64,000 nt of DNA from Rheum nobile (lineage: Eukaryota > Streptophyta > Magnoliopsida > Caryophyllales > Polygonaceae). Below are positions 1-11,408 of the stretch, piece by piece. The notes under the pieces were generated by a model, which ran no database searches, was not told the origin of the DNA, and was given only the letters and a program-made list of their open reading frames with translations. The DNA lies in assembly GCA_027886185.1 (NCBI GenBank), contig WOAB01000153.1:186001-250000 (forward strand), given 5' to 3'. Positions within the stretch are counted from its first letter, which is position 1. Each line of letters opens with the position of its first letter. Both the position numbers and the translations under genes were made by a program.

Positions 1-1
1 T

Positions 2-3000
2 TTCCATACCAAGTGTAGAGTCAAGGATGTCTCTTTAAGTGTGATAATAGATGGTGGTTCTTGTTGCAACATATTGAACTCCAAAGTCGTTGATCATTTC
101 AAGTTGCCAACACGCCCACACCCTCAACCATACAACCTTCAATGGCTAAGTGAAGGTAATAGTGATGTGGTAACAAGGCAATGCCACTTCACCTTCTCTA
201 TTGGTTATTATCAAGATACTATTCTTTGTGATGTAGTTCCTATGGATGCTACACATATTTTACTTGGTAGACCATGGCAATTTGACAAGAGGGCAATGCA
301 TGATGGCTTCCTCAACACATACACTTTCATCCATGGAGGAAAGCGAGTGACAATGAACCCAATGACGCCCCATGAAATAGTGAAGGACACCATGGAAAGG
401 GCGTGCCAAAAGGCCCTCAAAGAAACTGCCTTAACCTCACAAGAAGAAGCTCATAATCGCTTGTCCAAGAAGGACACCGTGCGCAAGGCTGCGAGCACTC
501 AGCGAGCAGCGCCGAGTGCAATCCCGGCCAGCCCCCATGGCTTCGGTGCCTCACAAGGCAAGGTAAGTGCCCCTCAATCATTCCATCTTCCGTTAGCTAA
601 AAATTCAGAAAGTTTTGCAAGACCTAAGAATGACCATAAGGATGCCATGCCCCAAGGAAACACCCACAAAAATGGTGTAGAAAATTCAAAGCACCGGGGA
701 AACATTCAAGGCACTTGTGAGCAACGATTGCTTCTAGCAATGAAGCAAGACATTGAGCCAATAATTCAGGGAAGTTCTCCATGTTTTCTTGTCATCCCCA
801 ATGCTTCTATTAAAATGGAGGACAATGTTATGCCCTTACCCCCTGCGATTACTTCGCTATTGCAGGAATTCAAAGATGTGATGCCGGATGACCTACCACA
901 AGGATTGCCACCGTTAAGAGGCATTGAGCACCAAATAGACTTCATCCCGGGAGAGTCACTACCTAATCGAGCTGCATATAGAGCCAGACCTAAAGAGACA
1001 CACGAGCTTCAAAGACAAGTGCAAGAGTTGATGAAAAAAGGCTATGTGCGCGAGTCTTTGAGCCCTTGTGCGGTTCCGGTCATTTTGGTGCCAAAGAAAG
1101 ATGGGAGTTGGAGAATGTGCGTGGACTGTCGTGCTATCAACCACATCACCATCAAGTATAGGCACCCCATTCCTCGACTTGACGACATGTTGTTGGACGA
1201 ATTGCATGGTGCTTGCATTTTCTCTAAGATAGATCTTAAGAGTGGCTATCACCAAATCCGAATGAAGAAAGGGGATGAATGGAAGACTGCGTTCAAGACA
1301 AAATATGGGTTGTATGAATGACTTGTAATGCCATTTGGTTTGACTAATGCTCCCTCAACTTTCATGTGTTTAATGAATCATGTGCTTAGAGAGTTTCTAG
1401 GGAAATTTGTTGTTGTTTACTTTGATGATATTCTTGTGTATTCATGCAGCCTTGATGAGCATATAGGTCACTTAAAACAGGTTTTGGAGTGCTTAAGAAA
1501 GGAGGCATTGTATGCTAACTTGGAGAAGTGCCACTTCTGCAGCGACCACACCATGTTCTTAGGCTATGTGGTGAGAAAGGATGGAATTCGAGTTGATCAG
1601 GAGAAGATAAAGGCGATCATGGAGTGGCCTATGCCTACCACCCCTACTATGGTACGAAGTTTTCTTGGCCTTGCAGGTTTCTATAGGAGATTTGTTAGGG
1701 ATTTTTCTACCATAGTTACGCCGTTGCATGAGCTTACAAAGAAGGCTAGTTCTATTGAATGGAATGATAAGCATGAAATAGCTTTTAATGCCCTTAAGAA
1801 TGCTTTATGTGCTGCACCATTGTTACAATTGCCTGATTTTTCAAAGACTTTTGAAGTTGAATGTGATGCATCTAACCATGGCATAGGAGGGGTACTCTTT
1901 CAAGAAAAATGCCCCATAGCATTTTTTAGTGAAAAACTGTCTAATGCTTTGCTAAATTATCCTACTTATGACAAGGAATTGTATGCATTAATTCGTGTCT
2001 TGAAAACATGGCAACATTATTTGTGGCCAAAGGAATTCGTGATTCACACTGACCATGCAGCTTTAGCATACTTGAAAGCACAAGCTACACTAGGTCGACG
2101 ACATGCTAGGTGGGTTGAATTCATGGAAACCTTTCCATATGTGGTAAAGCACATCAAGGGCAAAGAGAATGTGGTAGCTAACGCCCTTTCTCGAAGGTAT
2201 GTATTGCTTACTCAACTAGATGCACAAGTGTTTGGTTTTAGCATGATAAAGGATTTGTATGCTAGAGATGATTTCTTTGCTGAAATTTATAACACTTGTA
2301 TGACTACTGGCGAGACCAATGGGTTTTTTTATGGATGAGGGCTATTTGTTTAAGGCAGGGAAACTATGCATTCCTCGATGTGCTATAAGAGGGCGCCTCA
2401 TCCAAGAAGATCATGAGAACCGTGGCCACTTTGGAATCACAAAAACCGTGGCTGCATTGAAGGAGAACTTCTTTTGGCCTAAGATGGTTCGCCAAGTGAC
2501 AAGTTTTTGTAGAGCATGTGTCACGTGCAACAAGGCCAAGTCTAGATCAAGTCCCCATGGTTTGTACACTCCATTGCCCATTCTGGATGCACCTTGGGAA
2601 GATCTTTCCATGGACTTTGTGATGGGATTGCCAACTTCTAAGAAGGGGAGGGACTCGATCTTTGTGGTAGTAGACATGTTTTTGAAGATGGCACACTTCA
2701 TTCCTTGCAAGCAAACTAACAATGCTTCTGACATAGCTTCTTTGTTTTTTGATAATATTGTTAAATTGCATGGATTGCCTAGGACTATTGTTAGTGATAG
2801 GGATGTGAAGTTTGTGTCTTACTTCTAGAAGACATTGTGGGGAAAGCTCGGTACTTGTTTGCTCTTTAGTACTAGTTATCACCCACAAACTGATGGACAA
2901 ACTGAGGTGACTAATAGGATATTAGGAGCTTTACTTAGGGATATGCTTCGAGCTAATCCACGCAAGTGGGAAGATATTTTGCCTATTGTTGAGTTTTCTT

Positions 3001-3248
3001 ATAACAGGTCCACACATTCAGCCACCAAGCTATGTCCTTTTGAAGTGGTTTATGGAAGAAAGCCATTAACACCTCTTGATATGGCGCCGAAGCCCCTTGG
3101 CCAAGGCGAGAGCTTTCCTGCTGCAAAGAGAGCCGAGTACATCAAGGAGTTGCATGAGAGAACCAAACTTCAATTGGAGAGAAGAGCTGCGCAATATGAG
3201 GCGCAACACAACAAAGGAAGAAAAAGACTCATCTTTGAAGTAGGGGAC
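2..3248 (+). pseudogene. G1 pol: protease, RT, RNase H, integrase (broken)
   Basis: The reading frame is open at the window edge (start outside). Domains in order: retropepsin (IIDGGS near 44-61); a variable linker; reverse transcriptase with the YFDD catalytic motif at about 1418-1429; RNase H (FEVECDASNHGIGG region near 1850-1890; DHAALAYL near 2050); integrase with an H/C zinc-binding region (about 2413-2535) and DDE core residues (SMDF near 2610, SDRD near 2795, QTDGQTE near 2890). Breaks: TGA at 1319-1321 where the conserved motif has Trp; a frameshift in a T7 run near 2323-2330; TAG at 2826-2828, again at a Trp position. After 3248 the ORF runs into the inserted element A and resumes at 11175. 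It would have polymerised and integrated retrotransposon cDNA, but this copy is inactive. Confidence 0.93.
3244..3248. repeat. Target-site duplication of A, left copy (GGGAC)
   Basis: GGGAC occurs immediately before the LTR and again at 11170-11174. Removing A plus one copy restores the integrase frame of G1 exactly (Val-Gly-Asp codons, then Met-Val-Trp). Confidence 0.93.
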
Positions 3249-4892
3249 TGATAGGCGTTGTCGTCGTGACACCTAAACAAATAAAATAATCCTAACAAAT
3301 CTAAACAAGTAGTAGAGGCAAGCAAGGGTCGAATCCACAGGGAGGAAGTGATCAATTCATGTGTTAGTAAGCGTGCAAAGTAACAAGCAAAGGGGTTTTT
3401 GGTTATCAAGCAAAACAAAGCAAACAAGTGTGGTTGATGAGAAAATATGGATGGGGAAAGTAGTTCTACTAGAACGAGATCCACAATACAGAGATATAAG
3501 TCGATCACTGAAATCTTATAAATCCAAGTTCTTTAACTATTCTTATGGTTGTTCCCACCCTGATCTTAAGTACTACCGATTCTCACAGTTGTCGATAGAC
3601 TTATTATTATGCCAATGATAAAGTACCACTGATTCTCACAGTTGTCAGTGTACTTTAGCACCAACACAGCAATAGCAATGCACACAAGGATATAGGATAC
3701 ATGCAAGTAGAAAGACGTACAAGTACTCACTCCCCTACTTAACATGCAATGATTCTCACTCACAATTGTACGCTCGGAACCCCTATACGCACAATTGTGT
3801 TTGTCACTAGATATGCACTCGGAACCCCTATATGTAATCCTAGCACTATGATAAATATCGATAAACCTAGTTAGCAACTCTAGATAAACCAACATAAATC
3901 AATATCAATATAACCAAGAGAATCAAACCAACACACATAAGAATAAGAACAAGGAATAGAAATCTCACAACCGAATCAACTGTATTGCTTCAAACGTCTA
4001 GTAGAACAAAGGTGTTTAGCTCTCCATGGGTTGGAACCCCGGAGGCAAAACTACGAACTAAAACTGAATTCTAACGTAATTGTGGCTGGAGGCTGTGGGA
4101 ATTAGGTTAAATAGAGTTAACCTAAATCCCAAGATCACAAACCCCAATCTACAAAGAAATAAAAATAACAAACTAATAAAAAAAAAAAAAAATAAGAAAT
4201 AAAAAACGGCAGCTCCAATTCTCGTCCAGCAGCTGCTCGGCTTCTCCTTTTCTCGCTTGGCCCAAATCAGCAGCAAAAGCGGCCCAATGCAAGCAGCAAC
4301 AACACGACCCACAACAGCACTCAGCCCATCTCCAATTCAAACAACTCGCTGACGTCATCACTCCGCTTCAGCATCCGCATTCTCCAGCTTCAATTCGTTT
4401 TCCGCTTCTTCAATTCACGCGCTTCCATTCAACTCACGTGGGCCGAACATCAACTTGGGCCTTTTTATCTTCACGGCCCATCTCCTTCCAATTCCCAGCA
4501 TCAGCCCGCGCGGCGCCTTCAATTCATTAGTTTCGCCCAGCAAACGACCGCGGGGCATGATTTCCCACCGCGGGGCGGTGCTTTCTACCACGGGGCGGCA
4601 TCCTTCTCTGAGATTTATCGCCGGGCCGCGGTGACTCTGGCGCGGGGCGCCATTCTTCTCTCTTCAGCTCCTCTTCTAATTCTCTTCTGCTCATCATTAC
4701 TACCAAGTGTTGGTAGTCTTCTGTAATAAACTCCAGCAGATCCTCATCATCTCCATCTAAGCTGTAAAACCTTGGATTTCTTCACTTCTCTCCACAACTT
4801 CCGGATTACAGACTTAGCCTAAATCTACTCCAAAACTCCATCTTAAATATGTCAACAATCACTAGTTAAGGTGCATGAAATGACACCTATCA
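3249..4892 (-). repeat. LTR of element A (3' LTR in element sense)
   Basis: 1644 bp, matching 9526-11169 over its full length. It contains a GC-rich block of CCGCGGGGC-type motifs at about 4546-4650 in an otherwise AT-rich LTR. On the minus strand a 109-codon open frame (3566-3895) recurs in all LTR copies. The purine-rich AGTGTGGGGAT next to the end at 4893 (minus strand) fits a polypurine tract. Confidence 0.92.
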
Positions 4893-5397
4893 AATATCCC
4901 CACACTTAGACCTTTACTCGTCCCGAGTAAATCAAAACCAATCATACTCCAATCATCAAACACCAAGGTCTCAGGAAGTGTGAGCAAACATGATACCAGT
5001 GACTACAACAACTCAACCATCAGCTCCAGACAACCAAAACCATACGCACAGCACATCAACACAATACAACACAACTCAATAAATCTCAGCACCCACACAT
5101 TCAAGATAAAAGGGACGCAGAGTACTTCCCCCAAGCTGATCCCAAACACCAAAGAGTGAAAATAATTCTAATCCTATCTCCCGTCTATATTCTTATGCCT
5201 CCCAGAGTGACCTACCCGACAATCCTTCTTTGACTCCTCTTCTTATGACGCCTCGCCAAGAATAATGAGAAATCCTAGAATCACTCTTCTTCTTTTTCGC
5301 TCATTTTGCCAAGGCGCCCTTTCAGGTTTTCACCAAGCCACTCATTTCATTTTCCAATAGATGTACTCACATAAGCTCACGTCACTCTTGACCTCAT
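4893..5397 (-). other. Internal non-coding 3' region of element A
   Basis: No ORF. The reverse complement resembles the region of element B just before its 3' LTR (about 55440-55940), including the blocks that follow the CTTGGTGAAAACC-type motif. It is conserved untranslated sequence of this non-autonomous family. Confidence 0.7.
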
Positions 5398-5402
5398 ATT
5401 AC

Positions 5403-7064
5403 TGATAAGTGCTATTTTGTACCACTTATCTAAGGATTATTACCAGGTTTGAGGCGCCATTTAGTTGGATTTTATGCACAATTGGAGATTATGGAGTTAA
5501 AGTGGAGAAGTGTGGTTTTGGTGGTCTGGATGAACTAATTAGAGATATCCAGAGGAAGAGGAGTTGACCACCTGAGGAGACGTGAAAAATCTATGAAGGA
5601 ACCACAAAGAAGAGGGCAGAAATTGACGCCCCGCGCCAGAGCCACCGCGACCCGACGATAGATCTCAGAGAAGAATGGCGCCCCGCGGTGAGAAGTACCG
5701 CCCCGCGGTGGGAGTTGGCGCCTCGCGGCCGTTTGCTGGGAGAAACAAATAAATTGAAGAGCCGCGTGTTGATGCTGGAATATGGTGGAAGTTGGGCCAA
5801 GTTGAAGAAGATAGGCCCAATGGAGAAGAAAGCCCATGAAGAAGTTGAAGCCACGCGTGAAAGAGAGCGCAAATTGGAAGCAGCGAATTGAAGAAGCGGA
5901 GTGAAGTGCGGATGGTGACGTCAGCGAAGGTGATGGAGATGTGGGCCGCTGCTGCTTTGATTGGGCCGAGAGAAGCTGATGAAGGAGTTGGGCCGAGCGC
6001 TGCTGATGGGCCGTTGCTCGTGCTGGACGAGAAAGCTGTTGCCAAGCGCGAGGCGGGGGATGAGCTGTTGCATAATATTTTCGGGATTAATTTCCCGGAT
6101 TCGGTTGTTTACTTTTGGTTACTAGATTTTTATTATTATTATTATTTTATTTTCTTGTAAGCTAGGGTTTGTGATCTTGGGCTTTAGGTTAACTCTATTT
6201 AACCTAATTCCCACAGCCTCCATTCCCTATCAATCGAATAATCTTCTAGTTCGTAGTTTCGTTTTGCCTTCGGGGTTTCCTACCCATGGAGAGCTAAACA
6301 CATTTGTTCTGCTAGACGTTTGAAGCAATACAGTTGATTATGTTGTGAGATTTCTATTCCTTGTTCTTATTCTTATTTGTGTTGGATTGATTCTCTTGGT
6401 TAAATTGTCTATTGATTTATGTTGGTTTATCTAGAGTTGCTAACTAGGTTTATCGATATCTATCATATTGCTAGGATTGCATATAGGGGTTCCGAGTGCA
6501 TATCTAGTGGCAAACACAATTGTGCGTATAGGGGTTCCGAGCGTACAATTGTGAGTGAGAATCATTGTATGTTAAGTAGGGGAGTGAGTACTTGTACGTC
6601 TTTCTACTTGCATGTATCCTATATCCTTGTGTGCATTGCTATTGCTGTGTTGGTGATAAAGTACGCTGACAACTGTGAGAATCAGTTGTGCTTTATCATT
6701 GGCATAGTAATAAATCTATCGACAACTGTGAGAATCGGTAGTACTTAAGATCAGGGTGTGAACAACCATAAGAATAGTTAAAGAACTTGGATTGAATAGA
6801 TTTCAATGATCGACTTATCTCTGTATTGTGGATCTCGTTCTAGTAGAACTACTTTCCCCATCATTCTTATTCTTTCTTCTAAAAGCTTGCATCTTTGTTA
6901 CTCTACTTGATAACTAAAAACCCCCTTTGTTACTTTGCATGCTTACGAACACATAGATAGATCACTTCCTCCCTGTGGATTCGACCCTTGCTTGCCTCTA
7001 CTACTTGTTTAGGTTTGTTAGGATTATTTTATTTGTTTAGGTGTCACGACGACAATGCCTATCA
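5403..7064 (+). repeat. Solo LTR nested inside A, opposite orientation
   Basis: 1662 bp starting TGATAAGTGC and ending GCCTATCA. It is flanked by ATTAC at 5398-5402 and 7065-7069, a perfect 5-bp target duplication. It is a diverged relative of the A LTR: the 3' two-thirds align with the minus strand of 3249-4892, while the first part is closer to the LTR of element B. No internal region remains, so it is a solo LTR formed by LTR-LTR recombination. It carries the same GC-rich CCGCGGGG motif block at about 5620-5735. Confidence 0.92.
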
Positions 7065-7069
7065 ATTAC

Positions 7070-7988
7070 CCCAGCCTAATGCTGGTCCAAGCCACATGCT
7101 TATTACCTAGGCCGCCCTTTTGGGTTTTCGACCTATCCCAGGATTTCAAATGTATGCCTTTTTTCAATTTTTGGCTTTTTTCATTTTTATTCTTTTTTCT
7201 CCTCAACAACGTAGCAAGTATAAAACTCTCCCCCATGCTTAAACATTGCATTGTCCTCAATGTAATGAAAGACAAAAGAATAGAAGCAGAGGGAAAAGCA
7301 AAAAAATTAACTCACAAACGTTGTCAAGCTGCTTGGACACTGTAGGTGATCGCTGGCGGTCTTCTCAATAAATGTCCATGTCTCTGGTGTATAATCTTCT
7401 CCTACAGTGCAACCACAAGGGAACCACTTTGGTGAATAGTGGTAAAACATAGTATGGCGGGGTCACACGGCCTTCTAGGAACACATGGTGGAGCCCAGAT
7501 ATCATCATGGTGGGGGCTCTAGTGTTCCTTCTCCTCAGCTGTCAATTGTAGGGCCATCATCGTTGTCAAATAAAAATGTGGGGTAATGTATCCTCCTTGA
7601 CAACATGATGCACATCATCTCCATAGGAAACTCTGGACAGCTGGCCTTTGGTAAAACTCTTTTTTTCTTTTTTGAATTTTTTTTTTTCCGAATTTTTTTT
7701 TTTTTCCCCCCCCCCCCCCCCCCCCCCCCGTTTAAGGTTTTTTCGGGGGGTGACTTAGTGCAGGGAAGGAAGAGACTTACATTGGTGGTAAACACCTTCT
7801 TCAATAGGCATGGGTCTCTTCCCTGCAGGTTAGTCGGAAACAAAAACCAAAACAAAAACAAAGCAAAAACAAGCAAAACTAATGCAAGAAATAAAGAAAG
7901 AAAAACAAAGAAAGTAAAACATACCTCGGGTTGCCTCCCAGACAGCGCCTTAGTTATTGTCATGGCTTGACATACTACTCCAGCCTCC
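7070..7988 (-). other. Internal region of A downstream of its ORF
   Basis: No coding sequence. Parts match element B between 54700 and 55440 (the CTCAGCTGTCAATTGTAGGG block and the TGGACCAGCATTAGGC block). A T13 run followed by C24 lies at 7693-7729, with pyrimidine-rich tracts around it. The homopolymers may be inaccurate in the assembly. Confidence 0.7.
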
Positions 7989-9383
7989 TCAACTCGGGTT
8001 GGTCCTAGCTTTTGAGCACCTGAGATCTATATCAGGGGGATGCCTCTTTGTATACTCCTTGTTGAGCCTCTCCCCCATGCTTGTGCACTTCTTTGTGGGT
8101 GGACCATTGTGCATACCCATGAACGCACTTGCCATTTTCAGAAATGGCCTACCCAGCATCTCAGGAGCTGCATGTATGTCATGTCCCGTATCCAGCATGT
8201 AAGAATTCACCACTTGAGTCAAGTTCTCCTTTTTGTGCTTCCCCTTCGGTTTCTTCTTGATCATACCCAGCACCTTTAACATTTCCTTGCTGCGAGGGGT
8301 GTTGTCCGCCAGTGTGACCAAGGGGACGGTTTTTAGGCAGTTACTGAAGGCCTCATAGATGTCCTCATTGTTCTTCGGCCTTTGAGTAACTCGGGAAGCC
8401 TCAAGGAGGGGCGCGACGGGCTGCAGCGAAACAACCGGGAAGGAGTTGAGATGCACAAACTCATCATAGGCAGCCTCCAGAGGATCGAGGACTGCCGGGG
8501 CGATTGTCTCTGGAGTATTTTCGCGATCACAACACTCCTCCTCATCTTCGCTCCACTCATCTCCAAATAAGTTCTCCTCCTCAGAAAGCACCTGCCGTGC
8601 AACCCCGTAAGGATCTACCCAAACCTCACCAGCATATCTGAAATTTTGGACACCGAGCCGCGGCGAGGTCGCGCTAGGAGGTACTTCGTCCACCGCGGGG
8701 CGACAGTCATTGCCGCGGGGCGGTGAGGTCGCGATGGAGATACTGAGGCACACCGTCGGGTCGCGGTCAGTCTCGCCGCGGGGCGGTGAGATAACTGGGA
8801 CTTCACGTCGGGTCGCGGTGACGGGTGACGCGGGGCGGTGGGCGATGTTCTCCATCTCACGGTCGCTCTCCTTTTCAGCAGACTTCGACTCAATCAACGC
8901 TTGACTCAGTTGGTCAACTTGGCTTTGGAGACTGGAAATCGCCTCTTGTTGTTGTTGGACACTCTGAGCCATGGTTGCTTGCAGTGAGGACACGTTCTGG
9001 GCCATGGTTGTATGCATTGAGATCACGTTCTGGGCCACAGTTGCTATACTTTGCATCAGGGTCCTGAGTACATCAGAATTGGGTGCAGGCGAACAATGTG
9101 GTTGATTTCCATATGGAACTGGGTTATAGTGCTCCCTCCACCTTGAGCTGTAAGTGTCCGGATATGGCTCCTGCCTCGGTCCCTGCGAGTTCAGACCTCG
9201 ACGTGCATTTACTGCTGCTCTGAATGCGGGAAGTCCTGGACAATCGTCAGTGGTGTATAGCACATCGCGACAGATTCTGCAGGCATTAGTTGGCCTTGTT
9301 GCACTGGGAGTTGGGTCGTATCCCCTCTCTGGAGAGAAAGAGCAAGGGTATGAGTTATCGCGCGGCTCTCCCCAGAAATCCAT
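7989..9383 (-). CDS. Gag C-terminal/protease-derived protein of element A (464 aa)
   Basis: An intact ORF, the only one in the element. Residues 35-48 form a CX2CX4YX4C motif, i.e. a retroviral-type zinc knuckle whose His is replaced by Tyr. Residues about 104-168 are Gln/Ser/Met-rich with heptad character (likely coiled coil). A Pro/Ser-rich and then acidic stretch follows. The C-terminal part has LGRPFLK, the hallmark near the end of Athila-type gypsy proteases, preceded by a KKKPKGKHKK basic patch. A DTG just upstream is not conserved in element B (DAG), so I do not regard it as the catalytic triad. The product is probably a structural or packaging protein derived from gag-pol. No polymerase is encoded. 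GC-rich motifs encode repeated SPPRG. Confidence 0.75.
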   Translation of the reverse strand: MDFWGEPRDNSYPCSFSPERGYDPTPSATRPTNACRICRDVLYTTDDCPGLPAFRAAVNARRGLNSQGPRQEPYPDTYSSRWREHYNPVPYGNQPHCSPAPNSDVLRTLMQSIATVAQNVISMHTTMAQNVSSLQATMAQSVQQQQEAISSLQSQVDQLSQALIESKSAEKESDREMENIAHRPASPVTATRREVPVISPPRGETDRDPTVCLSISIATSPPRGNDCRPAVDEVPPSATSPRLGVQNFRYAGEVWVDPYGVARQVLSEEENLFGDEWSEDEEECCDRENTPETIAPAVLDPLEAAYDEFVHLNSFPVVSLQPVAPLLEASRVTQRPKNNEDIYEAFSNCLKTVPLVTLADNTPRSKEMLKVLGMIKKKPKGKHKKENLTQVVNSYMLDTGHDIHAAPEMLGRPFLKMASAFMGMHNGPPTKKCTSMGERLNKEYTKRHPPDIDLRCSKARTNPS

Positions 9384-9505
9384 ATCTGTGACAAAAAATC
9401 AAAAAGGAAAGACAAAAGTCAGTAGCACAGGTGTGGACCATAAGATAGGTCCACACCAAAGTAACACGCACACGAACAAACACAAAGAAAGATCAAATCT
9501 TGCCT

Positions 9506-9522
9506 CCCCGGCAACGGCGCCA
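9506..9522 (-). other. Primer binding site of A (tRNA-Asp)
   Basis: On the minus strand, TGGCGCCGTTGCCGGGG follows the LTR after 3 nt. It is complementary to the 3' end of plant tRNA-Asp(GUC), the primer used by Athila/Tat-type elements. Confidence 0.93.
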
Positions 9523-9525
9523 ATT

Positions 9526-11169
9526 TGATAGGCGTTGTCGTCGTGACACCTAAACAAATAAAATAATCCTAACAAACCTAAACAAGTAGTAGAGGCAAGC
9601 AAGGGTCGAATCCACAGGGAGGAAGTGATCAATTCATGTGTTAGTAAGAGTGCAAAGTAACAAGCAAAGGGGTTTTTGGTTATCAAGTAAAACAAAGCAA
9701 ACAAGTGTGGTTGATGAGAAAATATGGATGGGGAAAGTAGTTCTACTAGAACGAGATCCACAATACAGAGATATAAGTCGATCACTGAAATCTTATAAAT
9801 CCAAGTTCTTTAACTATTCTTATGGTTGTTCCCACCCTGATCTTAAGTACTACCGATTCTCACAGTTGTCGATAGACTTATTACTATGCCAATGATAAAG
9901 TACCACTGATTCTCACAGTTGTCAGCGTACTTTAGCACCAACACAGCAATAGCAATGCACACAAGGATATAGGATACATGCAAGTAGAAAGACGTACAAG
10001 TACTCACTCCCCTACTTAACATGCAATGATTCTCACTCACAAGTGTACGCTCGGAACCCCTATACGCACAATTGTGTTTGCCACTAGAAATGCACTCGGA
10101 ACCCCTATATGCAATCCTAGCACTATGATAAATATCGATAAACCTAGTTAGCAACTTTAGATAAACCAACATAAATCAATATCAATATAACCAAGAGAAT
10201 CAAACCAACACACATAAGAATAAGAACAAGGAATAGAAATCTCACAACCGAATCAACTGTATTGCTTCAAACGTCTAGTAGAACAAAGGTGTTTAGCTCT
10301 CCATGGGTTGGAACCCCGGAGGCAAAACTACGAACTAAAACTGAATTCTAACGTAATTGTGGCTGGAGGATGTGGGAATTAGGTTAAATAGAGTTAACCT
10401 AAAGCCCAAGATCACAAACCCCAATCTACAAGGAAATAAAAATAACAAACTAATAAAATAATAATAAAATAAGAAATCAAAAACGGCAGCTCCAATACTC
10501 GTCCAGCAGCTGCTCGGCTTCTCCTTTTCTCGCTTGGCCCAAATCAGCAGCAAAAGCGGCCCAATGCAAGCAGCAGCAACACGGCCCACAACAGCACTCG
10601 GCCCATCTCCAATTCAAACAACTCGCTGACGTCATCACTCCGCTTCAGCATCCGCATTCTCCAGCTTCAATTCGCTTTCCGCTTCTTCAATTCACGCGCT
10701 TCCATTCAACTCACGTGGGCCGAACTTCAACTTGGGCCTTTTTATCTTCACGGCCCATCTCCTTCCAATTCCCAGCATCAGCCCGCGCGGCGCCTTCAAT
10801 TCATTAGTTTCGCCCAGCAAACGACCGCGGGGCGTGATTTCCCACCGCGGGGCGGTGCTTTCTACCGCGGGGCGGCATCCTTCTCTGAGATTTATCGCCG
10901 GGCCGCGGTGACTCTGGCGCGGGGCGCCATTCTTCTCTCTTCAGCTCCTCTTCTAATTCTCTTCTGCTCATGATTACTACCAAGTGTTGGTAGTCTTCTC
11001 CAATAAACTCCAGTAGATCCTCATCATCTCCATCTAAGCTGTAAAACCTTGGATTTCTTCACTTCTCTCCACAACTTCCGGATTACAGACTTAGCCTAAA
11101 TCTACTCCAAAACTCCATCTTAAATATGTCAACAATCACTAGTTAAGGTGCATGAAATGACATCTATCA
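9526..11169 (-). repeat. LTR of element A (5' LTR in element sense)
   Basis: 1644 bp, same length as the partner at 3249-4892, with only scattered substitutions. It is followed by GGGAC at 11170-11174, the second target copy. The GC-rich CCGCGGGGC block is at about 10824-10926. Confidence 0.93.
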
Positions 11170-11174
11170 GGGAC

Positions 11175-11393
11175 ATGGTGTGGCTACACCTAAGGAAAGA
11201 GAGGTTCCCATCGAAGAGGCGCACCAAGCTACATCTTAGGGGGGATGGACCATTCAAAGTCATCCAAAGGATTGGAGACAATGCTTACAAACTCGACCTC
11301 CCTAGTGAATATGGTGCTATTTCTAATACTTTCAATGTTAGTGACTTGCTTCCTTTTGTGTCAACAGGAGACGATGATGAAGATGGAGGCTAG
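11175..11393 (+). pseudogene. G1 integrase C-terminus, continuation after element A
   Basis: This continues the frame broken at 3248 and encodes the end of the integrase (GDGPFKV, YKLDLP, TFNVSDLLPF), ending at TAG 11391-11393. It is on the far side of a 7.9-kb insertion and is not translated with the rest. Confidence 0.92.
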
Positions 11394-11408
11394 GGACAAG
11401 CCTCATTC

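Larger units (their letters stand above)
3249..11169 (-). mobile_element. Non-autonomous Athila-like LTR retrotransposon A (with nested solo LTR)
   Basis: Two 1644-bp LTRs (3249-4892 and 9526-11169) begin TG and end CA when read on the minus strand. Flanking GGGAC at 3244-3248 and 11170-11174 is a 5-bp target duplication. A tRNA-Asp primer site lies next to the right-hand LTR, so the element reads on the minus strand. Without the nested solo LTR and its duplicated target it is about 6.25 kb. The only ORF is a gag/protease-derived one (7989-9383). No RT or integrase motif was found, so it must have been mobilised in trans. The two LTRs look nearly identical by eye and of equal length, implying a recent insertion. 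Confidence 0.93.

Noticed and set aside
3566..3895. A 109-codon open frame with a hydrophobic segment, present in all three A-type LTR copies (also 9843-10172 and 6419-6748)
   Set aside because: It lies in LTR sequence. The diverged solo-LTR copy differs mainly by amino-acid-changing substitutions, and there is no initiation or domain evidence. Openness is explained by shared descent.
7605..7970. ORFs through the poly-T/poly-C tract in element A
   Set aside because: Encoded residues are homopolymer-derived (Phe, Pro); there is no conserved counterpart in element B.
8070..8110. DTG near the C-terminus of the A gag-like protein as a retropepsin active site
   Set aside because: The matching site in element B reads DAG and the position corresponds to the Asp-rich segment before LGRPFL in Athila proteases, not the catalytic motif.
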